Below are positions 1-8,160 of a stretch of DNA of 64,000 bases, one piece after another; within the stretch, counting starts at the first letter, position 1; each line of letters begins with the position of its first letter. A program made the position numbers and the translations under genes. The stretch is from WHUA01 sp963711215 (GTDB lineage Bacteria > Pseudomonadota > Alphaproteobacteria > UBA8366), in contig CAVQDH010000009.1 of the NCBI GenBank assembly GCA_963711215.1, positions 31,221 through 95,220 of the forward strand. The letters are read 5' to 3'. The notes under the pieces were generated by a model, which ran no database searches, was not told the origin of the DNA, and worked only from the letters and a program-made list of their open reading frames with translations.

Positions 1-1292
1 CGGCCAGCGTCTGCTTGAAGCCGACGACGCCGAGCGTCGGCCCGTAGACGGTCCGCGTGCCTTGCTGGGCCGCGTTCTTTTCGCGCAGCGCGATCGGGTC
101 CATCTTGAGCTTGCGCGCGACCTGGTCGATCGTGCTCTCGACACCGAAGGCCGCGATCGGCGCGCCAGGCGCGCGATAAGCGGTCGCCTTCGGGCGGTTG
201 ACGACGACGTCGTAGCCGATCGTCTCCGCATTCTCGAGGTCATAGGGCGCGAAGGCGCACATGGAACCCTGATTGACCGGCGAGCCGGGGAAGGCGCCCG
301 CCTGATACTTCAGCACGGCGCTGGCGGCTGTGATGCGGCCGTCCTTGCGGGCGCCGATCTTGATCGTCATCGACGCGCCCGAGGTCGGGCCCGTGGCGCG
401 GAACACCTCCTCGCGGGTCATCGTCATCTTGACCGGGCGGCCGGCCTTCTTCGACAGCATCACGGCCACCGGCTCCAGCCAGACCGTGGTCTTGCCGCCG
501 AAGCCGCCGCCGATCTCCGCCGGGGTGACCCGGATGTCGGCGGCATTCATGTTCAGCAGGCCGGCGGTGTATTGCCGGATCATGAACTGGCCCTGGCTGC
601 TGGCCCAGATTGTCGTCTGTGCGTCGCCGGAGACGTTGGCGACGACCGCATGCGGCTCGATATAGCCCTGATGGACCGGCTTCGTCGTGTAACTCGTTCT
701 CCACGATGACGTCGGCCTCGGCGAATCCCTTCGCCACGTCGCCTTTGGTGAAGGTGATCCGCTTGACGACGTTCGACGGCTTCTTGGGCTTCGGCTCCAC
801 GCCGGCGGTGAAGATATCGTCGTGCAGCACGGGCGCGCCGGGCTTCATCGCCTCATCCACGTCGATGACGTGCGGCAGCACCTCGTATTTGACCTTGATC
901 AGCTTCAGCGCCTGCTTGGCGATCGCGGCGCTCGTCGCCGCGACGGCGGCGACCGCATGCCCGTCATAGAGCACTTTCTTGCGCGCCATCAGGTTTTCCG
1001 ACAGATGCCGGAAATTGGGCGGCGCGGTGCCTTTCGTCGCTTCACTCGGCGGAATTTCCGGGAAATCGGCCGCGGTCACAACCGATTTCACCCCGGGCAG
1101 GGCTTCCGCCTTGCGCGTGTCGATCGACAGGATCCGGGCATGCGCGTGCGGGCTTCGCAACATCCTGCCCACGAGCATGCCCGGAAGCGCGTAGTCGGCG
1201 CCGAAAGCGGCGCGGCCGGTTACCTTGTCGACCCCATCGGGACGGATCGTGCGCTTGCCGATCCATTTGAATTCCTTGAGGTCGTCAGGCAT
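1..1292 (-). CDS. Molybdopterin-binding (large) subunit of a xanthine dehydrogenase/CO dehydrogenase-family hydroxylase, partial and frameshifted
   Basis: This is the N-terminal part of a Mo-cofactor hydroxylase large subunit that continues beyond the window start. It begins with MPDDLKEF at 1292, two bases after the small-subunit stop. The N-terminal a/b-hammerhead region (RPDGVDKVTGRAAFGADY) and the later TKPVHQGYIEPHA and EIGGGFGGK motifs are typical of the family. Reading jumps frame near 690: an extra base separates VENELH from TKPVHQGY, with good sequence on both sides. The active-site loop at about 159-185 reads AYRAPGAP, not the AYxCSFR loop of form I CO dehydrogenase, so genuine CO oxidation is unlikely. 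The substrate is unknown. The subunit should form a heterotrimer with the next two genes. Confidence 0.9.
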
Positions 1293-1294
1293 GG

Positions 1295-1771
1295 CTATCC
1301 CTTTCTCATGTCGGCGGCAACGTCGAGAACCGAGCGGATGATCTTGTCGTAACCGGTGCAGCGGCACAGGTTGCCGGCGAGCCAGTAGCGGACTTCCGTT
1401 TCCGTCGGATCCGGATTTTTCTGCAGCAGCGCCCGGGCGGCGATCAGGAAGCCCGGCGTGCAAATGCCGCACTGCAGGGCCGCCTCTTCCAGGAACTTCT
1501 GCTGCAGCGGGTGCAGCTTGTCGCCGTCGGCCATGCCCTCGATGGTCTCCACCGTGCTGCCATCGACTTCGGCGCCCAGCACGAGGCAGGAGCATACGAG
1601 CCGGTCATCGACCATGACGCTGCATGCGCCGCAGTCGCCCGAGGCGCAGCCTTCCTTGCTGCCGGTCAGCCCGAGCTCGTCGCGCAGGATGTCAAGCAGC
1701 GTCTGCTCCGGCTCGCACAGGAACTCGACCGGGTCGCCGTTGATGGTCGTCGATACGTGAATTTTCGCCAT
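1295..1771 (-). CDS. 2Fe-2S (small) subunit of the molybdenum hydroxylase
   Basis: This 158-residue iron-sulfur subunit carries electrons from the Mo site to FAD. The N-terminal plant-type ferredoxin cluster is seen as CASGDCGAC followed by a later Cys (VCSCLV). The C-terminal helical cluster domain is seen as CGICTPGF and CRCTGY. The length is normal for CoxS-type subunits. The start ATG at 1771 overlaps the upstream FAD-subunit stop by one base (TAATG), which indicates translational coupling, and the large subunit starts two bases downstream. The M-S-L order matches coxMSL-type operons. Confidence 0.95.
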   Translation of the reverse strand: MAKIHVSTTINGDPVEFLCEPEQTLLDILRDELGLTGSKEGCASGDCGACSVMVDDRLVCSCLVLGAEVDGSTVETIEGMADGDKLHPLQQKFLEEAALQCGICTPGFLIAARALLQKNPDPTETEVRYWLAGNLCRCTGYDKIIRSVLDVAADMRKG

Positions 1772-2631
1772 TACTTCCCCCTGGCACGGTCTAGTGCGAT
1801 TTGCGCCGCGCGACGTGTCATCACACCGGCGACCTTGATGCGGTATTCCTTGGTGCCGCGCTTGTCGTCGATCGGACGGCAGGCGGCGCTCGCCGCCGCG
1901 GCGGCCTTCTCCAGCGCTTCCTCGTCGACCGTCGTGCCGATCAGGGCCTTGGCGGCGGCCGGCACGAGGACGACGGTCGGCGCCACGGCGCCCAAGCAAA
2001 CCCGGGCTGCCGTGCAGACGCCCTTACGATCGAGGGTCAGGCTGACACCGGCGCCAACGACGGCGATGTCCATTTCCGTGCGCGGAATGAAACGAAGATA
2101 GGCGTCGCCGGATTTCGGCGGCCGCTTCGGCAGGAAAATCGAGGTGATGATCTCGCCCTTGGTAAGTGTCGTCTTGCCGGGACCAGCCGGGATCTTTTCG
2201 ACCGGGACGGTGCGCTTGCGTTTCGGTCCGACGATGGTCACCGTCGCGCCGGCCGCAACCAGGGCTGGTACGCTGTCCGCGGCGGGCGATGCATTGCAGA
2301 GGTTGCCCACCATGGTGCACCGGCCCTGGATCTGCGTCGATCCGATCAGGTCGAACGCCTCCATGACGCCGGGCCACACCTTGCTGAATCTCGGATGCTC
2401 GCTGAGCTCGGCACCGGAAACGGCGGCGCCGATACGGAATCCACCCTTCTCGGTGGTAATCTTCCGCATTGCGGGAATCTTCTTGATATCGACCACGAGG
2501 TCGGGTTCGACGATGTCGCTGCGCATCTGCACGAGAAGATCGGTTCCGCCCGCGAGGACTCGGCCCAATCCTTTTGTGCCCGCAAGCAGCTTTACGGCTG
2601 CTTGGACTGTTTCCGGAGCCTCATACCGCAT
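1771..2631 (-). CDS. FAD-binding (medium) subunit of the molybdenum hydroxylase
   Basis: CoxM/CutM-type FAD subunit of about 286 residues. It passes electrons from the 2Fe-2S subunit to FAD and on to an acceptor. The FAD pyrophosphate-binding segments are visible as LAGGTDLLVQM near residue 28 and GNLCNASPAADSVPAL near residue 103. An ATG lies eight codons upstream (2655), but the start MRYEAPETV at 2631 fits the family better and has GGGAA in front of it. It is the first gene of the three-gene unit. The upstream gap (2632-2924) holds a GTATC-N3-GATAC inverted repeat and no convincing gene. Confidence 0.93.
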   Translation of the reverse strand: MRYEAPETVQAAVKLLAGTKGLGRVLAGGTDLLVQMRSDIVEPDLVVDIKKIPAMRKITTEKGGFRIGAAVSGAELSEHPRFSKVWPGVMEAFDLIGSTQIQGRCTMVGNLCNASPAADSVPALVAAGATVTIVGPKRKRTVPVEKIPAGPGKTTLTKGEIITSIFLPKRPPKSGDAYLRFIPRTEMDIAVVGAGVSLTLDRKGVCTAARVCLGAVAPTVVLVPAAAKALIGTTVDEEALEKAAAAASAACRPIDDKRGTKEYRIKVAGVMTRRAAQIALDRARGK

Positions 2632-2753
2632 TACGTTTTCGTTCCCTTTTCTCAATTCGTTTCCGGGGTAAGGCGCCGGATGGCGCCTGCTGTTTTTAAG
2701 AGACTAAAATTTTTGCCGGGATGTTCAAGCACCCCGATCAACCCACCACTACA

Positions 2754-2766
2754 GTATCGCTGATAC
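2754..2766. promoter_or_regulatory. Inverted repeat GTATCgctGATAC upstream of the Mo-hydroxylase operon
   Basis: A perfect 5-bp-arm inverted repeat with a 3-base centre lies about 125 bases upstream of the FAD-subunit start and about 160 bases upstream of the divergent methyltransferase. It is a candidate operator for either unit. No matching regulator is identified, and an element of this size can occur by chance. Confidence 0.35.
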
Positions 2767-2924
2767 GACCGTAAGGCGAATCTTGCCGGATTCTCGTCGA
2801 CGGGGCAACGGTTGGCGTCCTCGTATCGGCTGTCTGCGCGTTCACTGCCGAAACCGGCCGCCGGCCCATTGCATGCGCGCCGCACGGGTTGCACGATGGC
2901 GCGGGACATGGAATTGGTCAAGAG

Positions 2925-3765
2925 ATGAGCCAGACATCGGGGGGCGAGGTTCAGATAACCGCGGATGCGTTGATCCATACGCGGGTCCACAGCCCGCTGG
3001 CGCGCCGGCTTGCGATCGAATGCCCTTACGATCCCTTGTTCCTCACCGAGGCGGGCGGCGAGTTGGCCCAGATGGCGCTGGCCCTCGATCCCGTCTACGA
3101 ACAGTTCAACCTGGTGCGCTACGCATGGTTCGCCGGCAAGATGTCCGACCACGCGGCCCGTTACGCGCAGCTGGTCATCCTCGGGTCGGGCTATGACACG
3201 CGGAGCCTGACGTTGCCGGCGCTGCAGGCCGGGCGACTGCCGCGTGTTCGAGGTCGATCTCCCGGAGGTGCTTACGGTGAAGCGGCGTGTTCTTGCGGAT
3301 CACGGCGTGTCCGCTGCCCGAGCAGGGTTGCATTTTGTGCCATGCGACCTGAACGCCGGTGATTTGAGGGATTGTCTTGCTGCTGCAGGGCTTCGATGCG
3401 GCGGCCAGCCGGCGGCCGTCGTCATGGAGGGCGTGTTCTTTTTCCTGCGGCGCGAGCAGGCGGCCGCGTTGCTCGACCCCGCGTCGATCGGTCTCGCGCG
3501 CGGCAGTGCGCTGACGTTCGACGCCTGGACCGCACGGCGGGTCGAGACGCTGAATGCAAGCTTGATCGCCAAGACCGGCCGCCCCTTGTTCGGCGACCCG
3601 TCGCTCGGCGACAGCACCGGCGACGCCGAAGCGGTGTTGCGGCGGCTGGGTTACGGCGACGTCCGAATTACGACGCTCGACGCAATCTCGCGGCAATTCG
3701 GCGTCGACGAGGTCAAGGACCCGATCGCGGATTCCTGGCTCGTGATCGACGCGCGCGTGGCGTGA
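2925..3765 (+). CDS. Class I SAM-dependent methyltransferase, PPM/leucine carboxyl methyltransferase-like (one frameshift)
   Basis: A predicted O- or carboxyl-methyltransferase of about 280 residues. The SAM-binding motif appears as LVILGSGYDTRSLTL, the PPM-family acidic loop as VFEVDLPEV followed by TVKRR, and a later motif as VVMEGVFFFL. These are hallmarks of the LCMT/PPM family, which in bacteria includes many proteins of unknown substrate. The frame changes near 3230, in a GGG run between LQAG and DCRVFEVD. One extra base explains it, and both halves match the family, so this is probably a sequence error. The start MSQTSGG at 2925 is preferred over an upstream ATG at 2889 because the upstream residues are unlike the family. 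Confidence 0.8.
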
Positions 3766-3775
3766 CGCGGCTCGG

Positions 3776-4724
3776 TCATTCGCTGGTGAGCGCGGGCAAT
3801 TCGGGAACCATGCCGGGCCATGCGCCGTCCGCGAGCATCTCTCTCACGACCGACACCAGGCGCTCGCCCAGCAGTCGCGCGGCGCGCGATACGGGGCGGT
3901 CGGCCGGGTAGGCCAGGACCACGCGGCGGGGAATTACCGGCGCGGTGATCGGCGCCGCGCACAGGAGCCCGTCCCGGACCTCGGCGGCGACGGACGCGAA
4001 GGGCAGCACCGAATAGCCGAGACCGCGCGCGGCCAGCTCTTTCTGTATGCGCGTCGCATCGACCTCGATCTCGACATGCAGCTCGGTCTCGTTCCGGGCG
4101 GCGTGCCGTTCCAGGAGACCGCGCAAGCCATGCCCGGGGCTTGGCAGGATGAGCGGGTGGCAGCGACAGCGACGCGAGCGGCACCGGCCGCGCCGGATCG
4201 AGCCCCGCGCCGGCTGCGGCGAACAGGTAAAGGTCTTCGCGCCAGAGCGGGGTCGTTTCGAGGTGACGGCTCGGGCCCGGCTGGTAGAGGACGCCGACAT
4301 CGATCCGCCCGCCCAACAGCCATTCATGGACATAGGCGCCGACGCCCTCGACGATCTTGAGCCTCACCTTGGGATAGGTGCGGCGGAAGTCCTCGGCGAG
4401 CGGCCCGGCAAGGACGAAGCCGACCGAGGGCGGCATGCCGAACGATACCTGGCCGGCCACGTCGCCGGCCTCCGCCGCCACGTCGGCGCGGGCCTGCTCG
4501 ATCTGGCGCAGGATGCCGGCGGCCCGGTCGAGAAAGACCGCGCCGGCGCCGGTCAGGGTAACGCCGCGTCCATGGCGGACGAGAAGCTCGGCCTTGAGCT
4601 CCGCCTCGAGCAGCCGGATCTGCCGGCTGAGCGCAGGCTGGGCGATGTGAAGCCGGTCTGCCGCCTTGCTGAAGCTGCCGAGCTCGGCGACGTGAACGAA
4701 GGTGCGAAGCTGCCGGATGTCCAT
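3776..4724 (-). CDS. LysR-family transcriptional regulator (one frameshift)
   Basis: The N-terminal winged helix-turn-helix is clear (MDIRQLRTFVHVAELGSFSK, then AADRLHIAQPALSRQIRLLE). It is followed by a LysR substrate-binding domain. The frame breaks near 4160 in a CCC run between LASLSLP and PLILPSPGHG, where removing one base restores a normal ~315-residue protein ending VPELPALTSE. It lies downstream of the HAD gene in the same direction, 85 bases away, and next to the convergent methyltransferase. The ligand is not predictable. No convincing T-N11-A site was picked out in front of it. Confidence 0.85.
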
Positions 4725-4809
4725 GCAGCAATGTTAGCACGAAATTCTATCGTTGCTTGGCCAGCTCTTAAAATATGGTCTAGCTTGGTGAGGAGCCGAT
4801 CAGGCACCG

Positions 4810-5514
4810 CTAGGCAAGCAGATCGGCCAATTCGGCCATGCTTTTCACGATGATGTCCGGCTCATGCTGGGTCTGTCCGTAAGGCCGGCCGCGCCGGTCG
4901 ATGAAGGCGGTGCGCATGCCGGCCGCTTTGGCGCCGATGCAATCGAAGGCGTGGTTGGCGACATGCATCACCTGCAGGCAGGAAAGGCCGAGGATCTTGG
5001 CCGCGGTCTCGTAGGTGCGGCGGTGCGGCTTGAAGCAGCCCGCCTCCTGCACCGAGATCGTCGCGTCGAACTCGAAGCCGAGATAGGGCTTTGCCGCCTC
5101 CAGCATGTCGCGGTCGCCGTTCGACAGGATGGCGAGCTTGTATGTCTTCGCCAGCCGCGCCAGCGCCGCCGGGACCTCGGGAAAGGGCCGCAGCCGCTCG
5201 ATCTCCGCCACGAGCTCCCCGACCTCGGCGCTGCTGTGCTCGATCCCGGCCCGGGTCAGGGTATAGCTGACGGCACGGTGGCCGATCTCGCGGTAGGGCG
5301 TGTGGCCGCGGTCGCAGAGCGAGTCGATCATCGAGTTCTCGAAATGCGTGCGCCGCCACCAGGTGACGAAACTGTTCGGATCGCCGCGCCAGCCCTTCTT
5401 CTTCAGATACGGCGTCGCCGCTTCAACGAGGCCGCCCTGCATGTCGACGATGGTGCCGTATTGATCGAAGCTGAGGACTTTGACCTCGCGCTTCAGCAGA
5501 TCGATATCGGTCAT
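4810..5514 (-). CDS. Haloacid dehalogenase type II-like HAD hydrolase
   Basis: A HAD-superfamily hydrolase of 234 residues. Motif I is FDQYGTIVD with the nucleophilic Asp, motif II is AILSNGD, motif III has the Lys in CFKPHRRTY, and motif IV follows in VANHAFDCIGAKAAGM. The FDxYGT form of motif I and the overall length are those of L-2-haloacid dehalogenases and close relatives, so hydrolysis of a short 2-haloacid is possible but unproven. The start at 5514 (MTDIDLL) is chosen because GAGG sits just upstream. The upstream extension to 5583 lacks family similarity. It is divergent from a TfdA-like dioxygenase across a gap with two inverted repeats. Confidence 0.85.
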   Translation of the reverse strand: MTDIDLLKREVKVLSFDQYGTIVDMQGGLVEAATPYLKKKGWRGDPNSFVTWWRRTHFENSMIDSLCDRGHTPYREIGHRAVSYTLTRAGIEHSSAEVGELVAEIERLRPFPEVPAALARLAKTYKLAILSNGDRDMLEAAKPYLGFEFDATISVQEAGCFKPHRRTYETAAKILGLSCLQVMHVANHAFDCIGAKAAGMRTAFIDRRGRPYGQTQHEPDIIVKSMAELADLLA

Positions 5515-5567
5515 GATTGCCTCCGAGTGCGTGCCGGACGAGACGGCCGGCCAACATCTAGCGGGCG

Positions 5568-5599
5568 GTTGTCCAGACAACAATTATAGAGAAGCTCTA
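5568..5599. promoter_or_regulatory. Two adjacent inverted repeats between HAD and TfdA-like genes (GntR/FadR-type operator candidate)
   Basis: GTTGTCcaGACAAC at 5568-5581 is a perfect 14-bp palindrome that fits the TnGTnnnnACnA pattern of FadR-subfamily GntR operators. It is followed at 5587-5599 by TAGAGaagCTCTA. Both lie in the divergent promoter gap of the HAD gene (leftward) and the dioxygenase (rightward). No GntR gene is present in this window, so the cognate regulator would be elsewhere. Confidence 0.5.
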
Positions 5600-5717
5600 A
5601 CAGATATGCCGTTTCGATCGAGATGGCGCCGGCGCGGCGGGAATTCGCCATCGCCCGGTCCGCAAGGTAGAATAGAATGACGTCGAATCCCGTTGGAGAT
5701 GCGTTGGGGAGCGTGCC

Positions 5718-6605
5718 ATGACCGTCAGCATTCGTCAGATCCACCCTTCCTTCGTGGGCGAGGTATCGGGGGTCGATCTGCGCCGGCCGCTCGGGCGCGA
5801 GGACGTCGCCGCCATCGAAGCCGGCATGGACAAACACGCGGTGCTGGTCTTCCACGGCCAGGACATCACCGACGAGCAGCAGCTCGCCTTCAGTGCCAAT
5901 CTGGGAACGATCGAGCTGCCGGGCTCGGCCAGCAACATCACCAAGCCGGAAGAGCGCCGCATCCGGCCCGACATGGCGGACGTCTCCAATCTCGACCGCG
6001 ACAGCCGGCCGTTTGCCCGCGACGACCGGCGGCGCATGTTCAACCTCGGCAACCGGCTGTGGCATTCCGACAGCTCCTTCCGCGCGGTGCCGGCAAAATA
6101 CTCGCTGCTCTCGGGCCGTATCATTCCGGCGCGCGGCGGCAACACGGAATTCGCAGACATGCGGGCTGCCTATGACGCGCTGGACGACGCGACCAAGTCC
6201 GAGATCGAAGATCTGGTCTGCGAGCACTCGCTGCTCTACTCGCGCGGCCTGCTCGGCTTCACCGAGCTGACGGAGGAGGAGAAGGCCAACTTCAAGCCGG
6301 TGCGCCAGCGCCTCGTCCGCGTCCACCCGGTCACCGGGCGCAAGTCCCTGTTCCTGTCTTCCCATGCCGGGACGATCCTGGGTTGGCCGGTGCCGGAGGC
6401 GCGCGCCTTTCTGCGCGATTTGATGGAGCACGCGACACAGCGGGAGTTCGTGCACGTTCATGTCTGGCGGCAGCACGATCTCGTCATCTGGGACAACCGT
6501 CAGACCATGCACCGGGTCCGCCGCTTCGACGACACGCGCGACATTCGCGACATGCGCCGAACGACGATCCGCGGCGACGCGATGACCGCGCAGCAGGCGG
6601 CCTGA
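5718..6605 (+). CDS. TauD/TfdA-family Fe(II)/2-oxoglutarate dioxygenase
   Basis: A 295-residue alpha-ketoglutarate-dependent dioxygenase. The metal ligands are seen as His and Asp in LWHSDSSFR and the distal His in WDNRQTMHR, followed by the Arg that binds 2-oxoglutarate in DMRRTTIRG. The N-terminal GEVSGVDLRRPL is characteristic of the TfdA branch. It likely oxidises a carboxylic or sulfonic acid side chain. The substrate is unknown, although adjacency to a haloacid-dehalogenase-like gene suggests a xenobiotic or halogenated acid. It is similar throughout to the dioxygenase at 13.9-14.8 kb. It ends nine bases from the convergent acyl-CoA dehydrogenase. Confidence 0.92.
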   Translation: MTVSIRQIHPSFVGEVSGVDLRRPLGREDVAAIEAGMDKHAVLVFHGQDITDEQQLAFSANLGTIELPGSASNITKPEERRIRPDMADVSNLDRDSRPFARDDRRRMFNLGNRLWHSDSSFRAVPAKYSLLSGRIIPARGGNTEFADMRAAYDALDDATKSEIEDLVCEHSLLYSRGLLGFTELTEEEKANFKPVRQRLVRVHPVTGRKSLFLSSHAGTILGWPVPEARAFLRDLMEHATQREFVHVHVWRQHDLVIWDNRQTMHRVRRFDDTRDIRDMRRTTIRGDAMTAQQAA

Positions 6606-6614
6606 CGGGTTCCG

Positions 6615-7754
6615 CTAGTAGCCCGCCGCGAGCTCGCGCGAGATCAGGATCTTCTGCACCTCGTTGGTGCCGTCGTAGAGCTGGAACACGCGGGCGTCGC
6701 GGTAGAATTTCTCGACCGGGTAGTCGTTGACGAAGCCATAGCCGCCATGCACCTGGATCGCGGCCGAGCAGACGCGCTCGCTCATCTGCGAGGCGAACAG
6801 CTTGGACATCGACGCCTGCTTGATGCAGCGCACGCCGGATTGCTTGAGCCGGGCGGCGTGATGGCACATCTGGCGCGCGACCTCGATGTCGGTCGCCATC
6901 TCGGCCAGCTTGAATGCCACCGCCTGGTGCCCGAAAATCTTCTTGCCGAAGGCTTCGCGCTCCTGCGCGTAGGCCAGCGCCGCTTCGAAGGCGGCCCGTG
7001 CGACGCCGATGCTCTGGGCGGCCACGGCGACGCGGCCGCTGTCGAGCCCGGATAGCGCGATCTTCAGCCCCTCGTCCGGACGGCCCAGCATGTTCTCTGC
7101 CGGCACCTCCAGGTCTTCGAGCGCGATCTGGCAGGTGTCGTTGGTGCGGTGGCCAAGCTTGCGCTCGACCCGCAGCACCTTGTAGCCCGGCCACTCGGTG
7201 CGCACGAGAAAGGCGGAGATGCCGCGCTTGCCCGCGTCCGGGTCGGTCACCGCCAGCACCACCGCGACGTCCGCGGACCGGCCCGAGGTGATCAGCGTCT
7301 TCATGCCGTTGATGACATAACGGTCGCCCTGCCGCACGGCGCGGGTGCGGAGATTGCCGGCATCCGAGCCCGCTTGCGGCTCGGTCAGCAGCATGCAGCC
7401 GATCTCCTGGCCGCTGGCAACCGGCTTGAGGAACGCTTCCTTTTGCGCCGGCGTGCCGTAGTCGCGCACCTTGAAGCCATAGGAATTGGTCGCGCAGACC
7501 ATGTTGCAGACGCCCGCGTCGCCATAGGCCAGCTCTTCCACCGCGAGGACGTAGGACAGGAAATCGGCCCCGCTGCCGCCCCACTCGGTAGGCATGGTCA
7601 CGCCGAAGAGGCCGAGCGCACCGATCCGGTAGACGGTGTCGAGCGGCACCGTCTCCGTGCGGTCCCATTCCGCGGCAAAGGGCGTGATCTCCTTCGCCAC
7701 GAAGTCGCGCGTCATATCGCGGATGGCGACCTGGTCCTCGGTCAGTTCGCTCAT
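6615..7754 (-). CDS. Acyl-CoA dehydrogenase
   Basis: A 379-residue FAD enzyme that introduces the alpha-beta double bond into an acyl-CoA. N-terminal helical domain (MSELTEDQVAIRDMTRDFV), FAD/substrate segment CMLLTEPQAGSDAGNL, and C-terminal motif QVHGGYGFVNDYPVEKFYRD are visible. The segment that usually carries the catalytic Glu (YEGT) reads LYDGTNEVQ, so an Asp stands there; the base may be this Asp or a Glu elsewhere, as in some family members. The true start is the ATG at 7754, not the longer upstream reading. It is the last gene of an aminotransferase-cupin-dehydrogenase unit, nine bases after the cupin stop. Confidence 0.93.
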   Translation of the reverse strand: MSELTEDQVAIRDMTRDFVAKEITPFAAEWDRTETVPLDTVYRIGALGLFGVTMPTEWGGSGADFLSYVLAVEELAYGDAGVCNMVCATNSYGFKVRDYGTPAQKEAFLKPVASGQEIGCMLLTEPQAGSDAGNLRTRAVRQGDRYVINGMKTLITSGRSADVAVVLAVTDPDAGKRGISAFLVRTEWPGYKVLRVERKLGHRTNDTCQIALEDLEVPAENMLGRPDEGLKIALSGLDSGRVAVAAQSIGVARAAFEAALAYAQEREAFGKKIFGHQAVAFKLAEMATDIEVARQMCHHAARLKQSGVRCIKQASMSKLFASQMSERVCSAAIQVHGGYGFVNDYPVEKFYRDARVFQLYDGTNEVQKILISRELAAGY

Positions 7755-7762
7755 GCCCGGCG

Positions 7763-8110
7763 TCAGTCGATTGGTACGAAGATCGAGCGCCGGATCTGGC
7801 CGAGCGATTCCGACAGGTGCCCCTTGCCGCTGATGTCCTCGACCAGGACGATCTCGCCCGCGCCGATGATGCGGCTCTCGCCGTCGCTCGCGGTCAGCTT
7901 GACCCCGGCATCGAGGTTGATGATGTACTGGCGCCGCGGCGCCGGATGCCAGTCGAGGTCGTAGTCCGCGCGGGTCTCGCGGAAGATGATTCCGGTGGCC
8001 GGCATCCGCTTCGAGTACTTGCTGTGCGGGCGCTCGACATCCCATTCGACCTCGATGTCGCGGAAATGCGAAACCCCTTTCTCGTCCTCGTAGAGGTTAT
8101 GAATACGCAT
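7763..8110 (-). CDS. Small cupin-fold protein of unknown function
   Basis: A 115-residue protein with a cupin-like core (RQYIINLDAGVKLTASDGE, then AGEIVLVEDISGKGHLSES). It contains His residues suited to metal binding but not the full classic cupin signature. It lies between an aminotransferase (51 bases upstream) and an acyl-CoA dehydrogenase (9 bases downstream) in one direction, so it probably belongs to the same amino- or keto-acid catabolic unit. The exact role is unknown. Confidence 0.75.
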   Translation of the reverse strand: MRIHNLYEDEKGVSHFRDIEVEWDVERPHSKYSKRMPATGIIFRETRADYDLDWHPAPRRQYIINLDAGVKLTASDGESRIIGAGEIVLVEDISGKGHLSESLGQIRRSIFVPID

Positions 8111-8160
8111 CGCTTGGTCCTCCCCAGGTTCGGCTTGTTTTCTATCTTACCCTTTTGCCG

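Noticed and set aside
1..2631. coxMSL carbon monoxide dehydrogenase
   Set aside because: The active-site loop is AYRAPGAP, without the AYxCSFR signature, so a generic molybdenum hydroxylase is the safer call.
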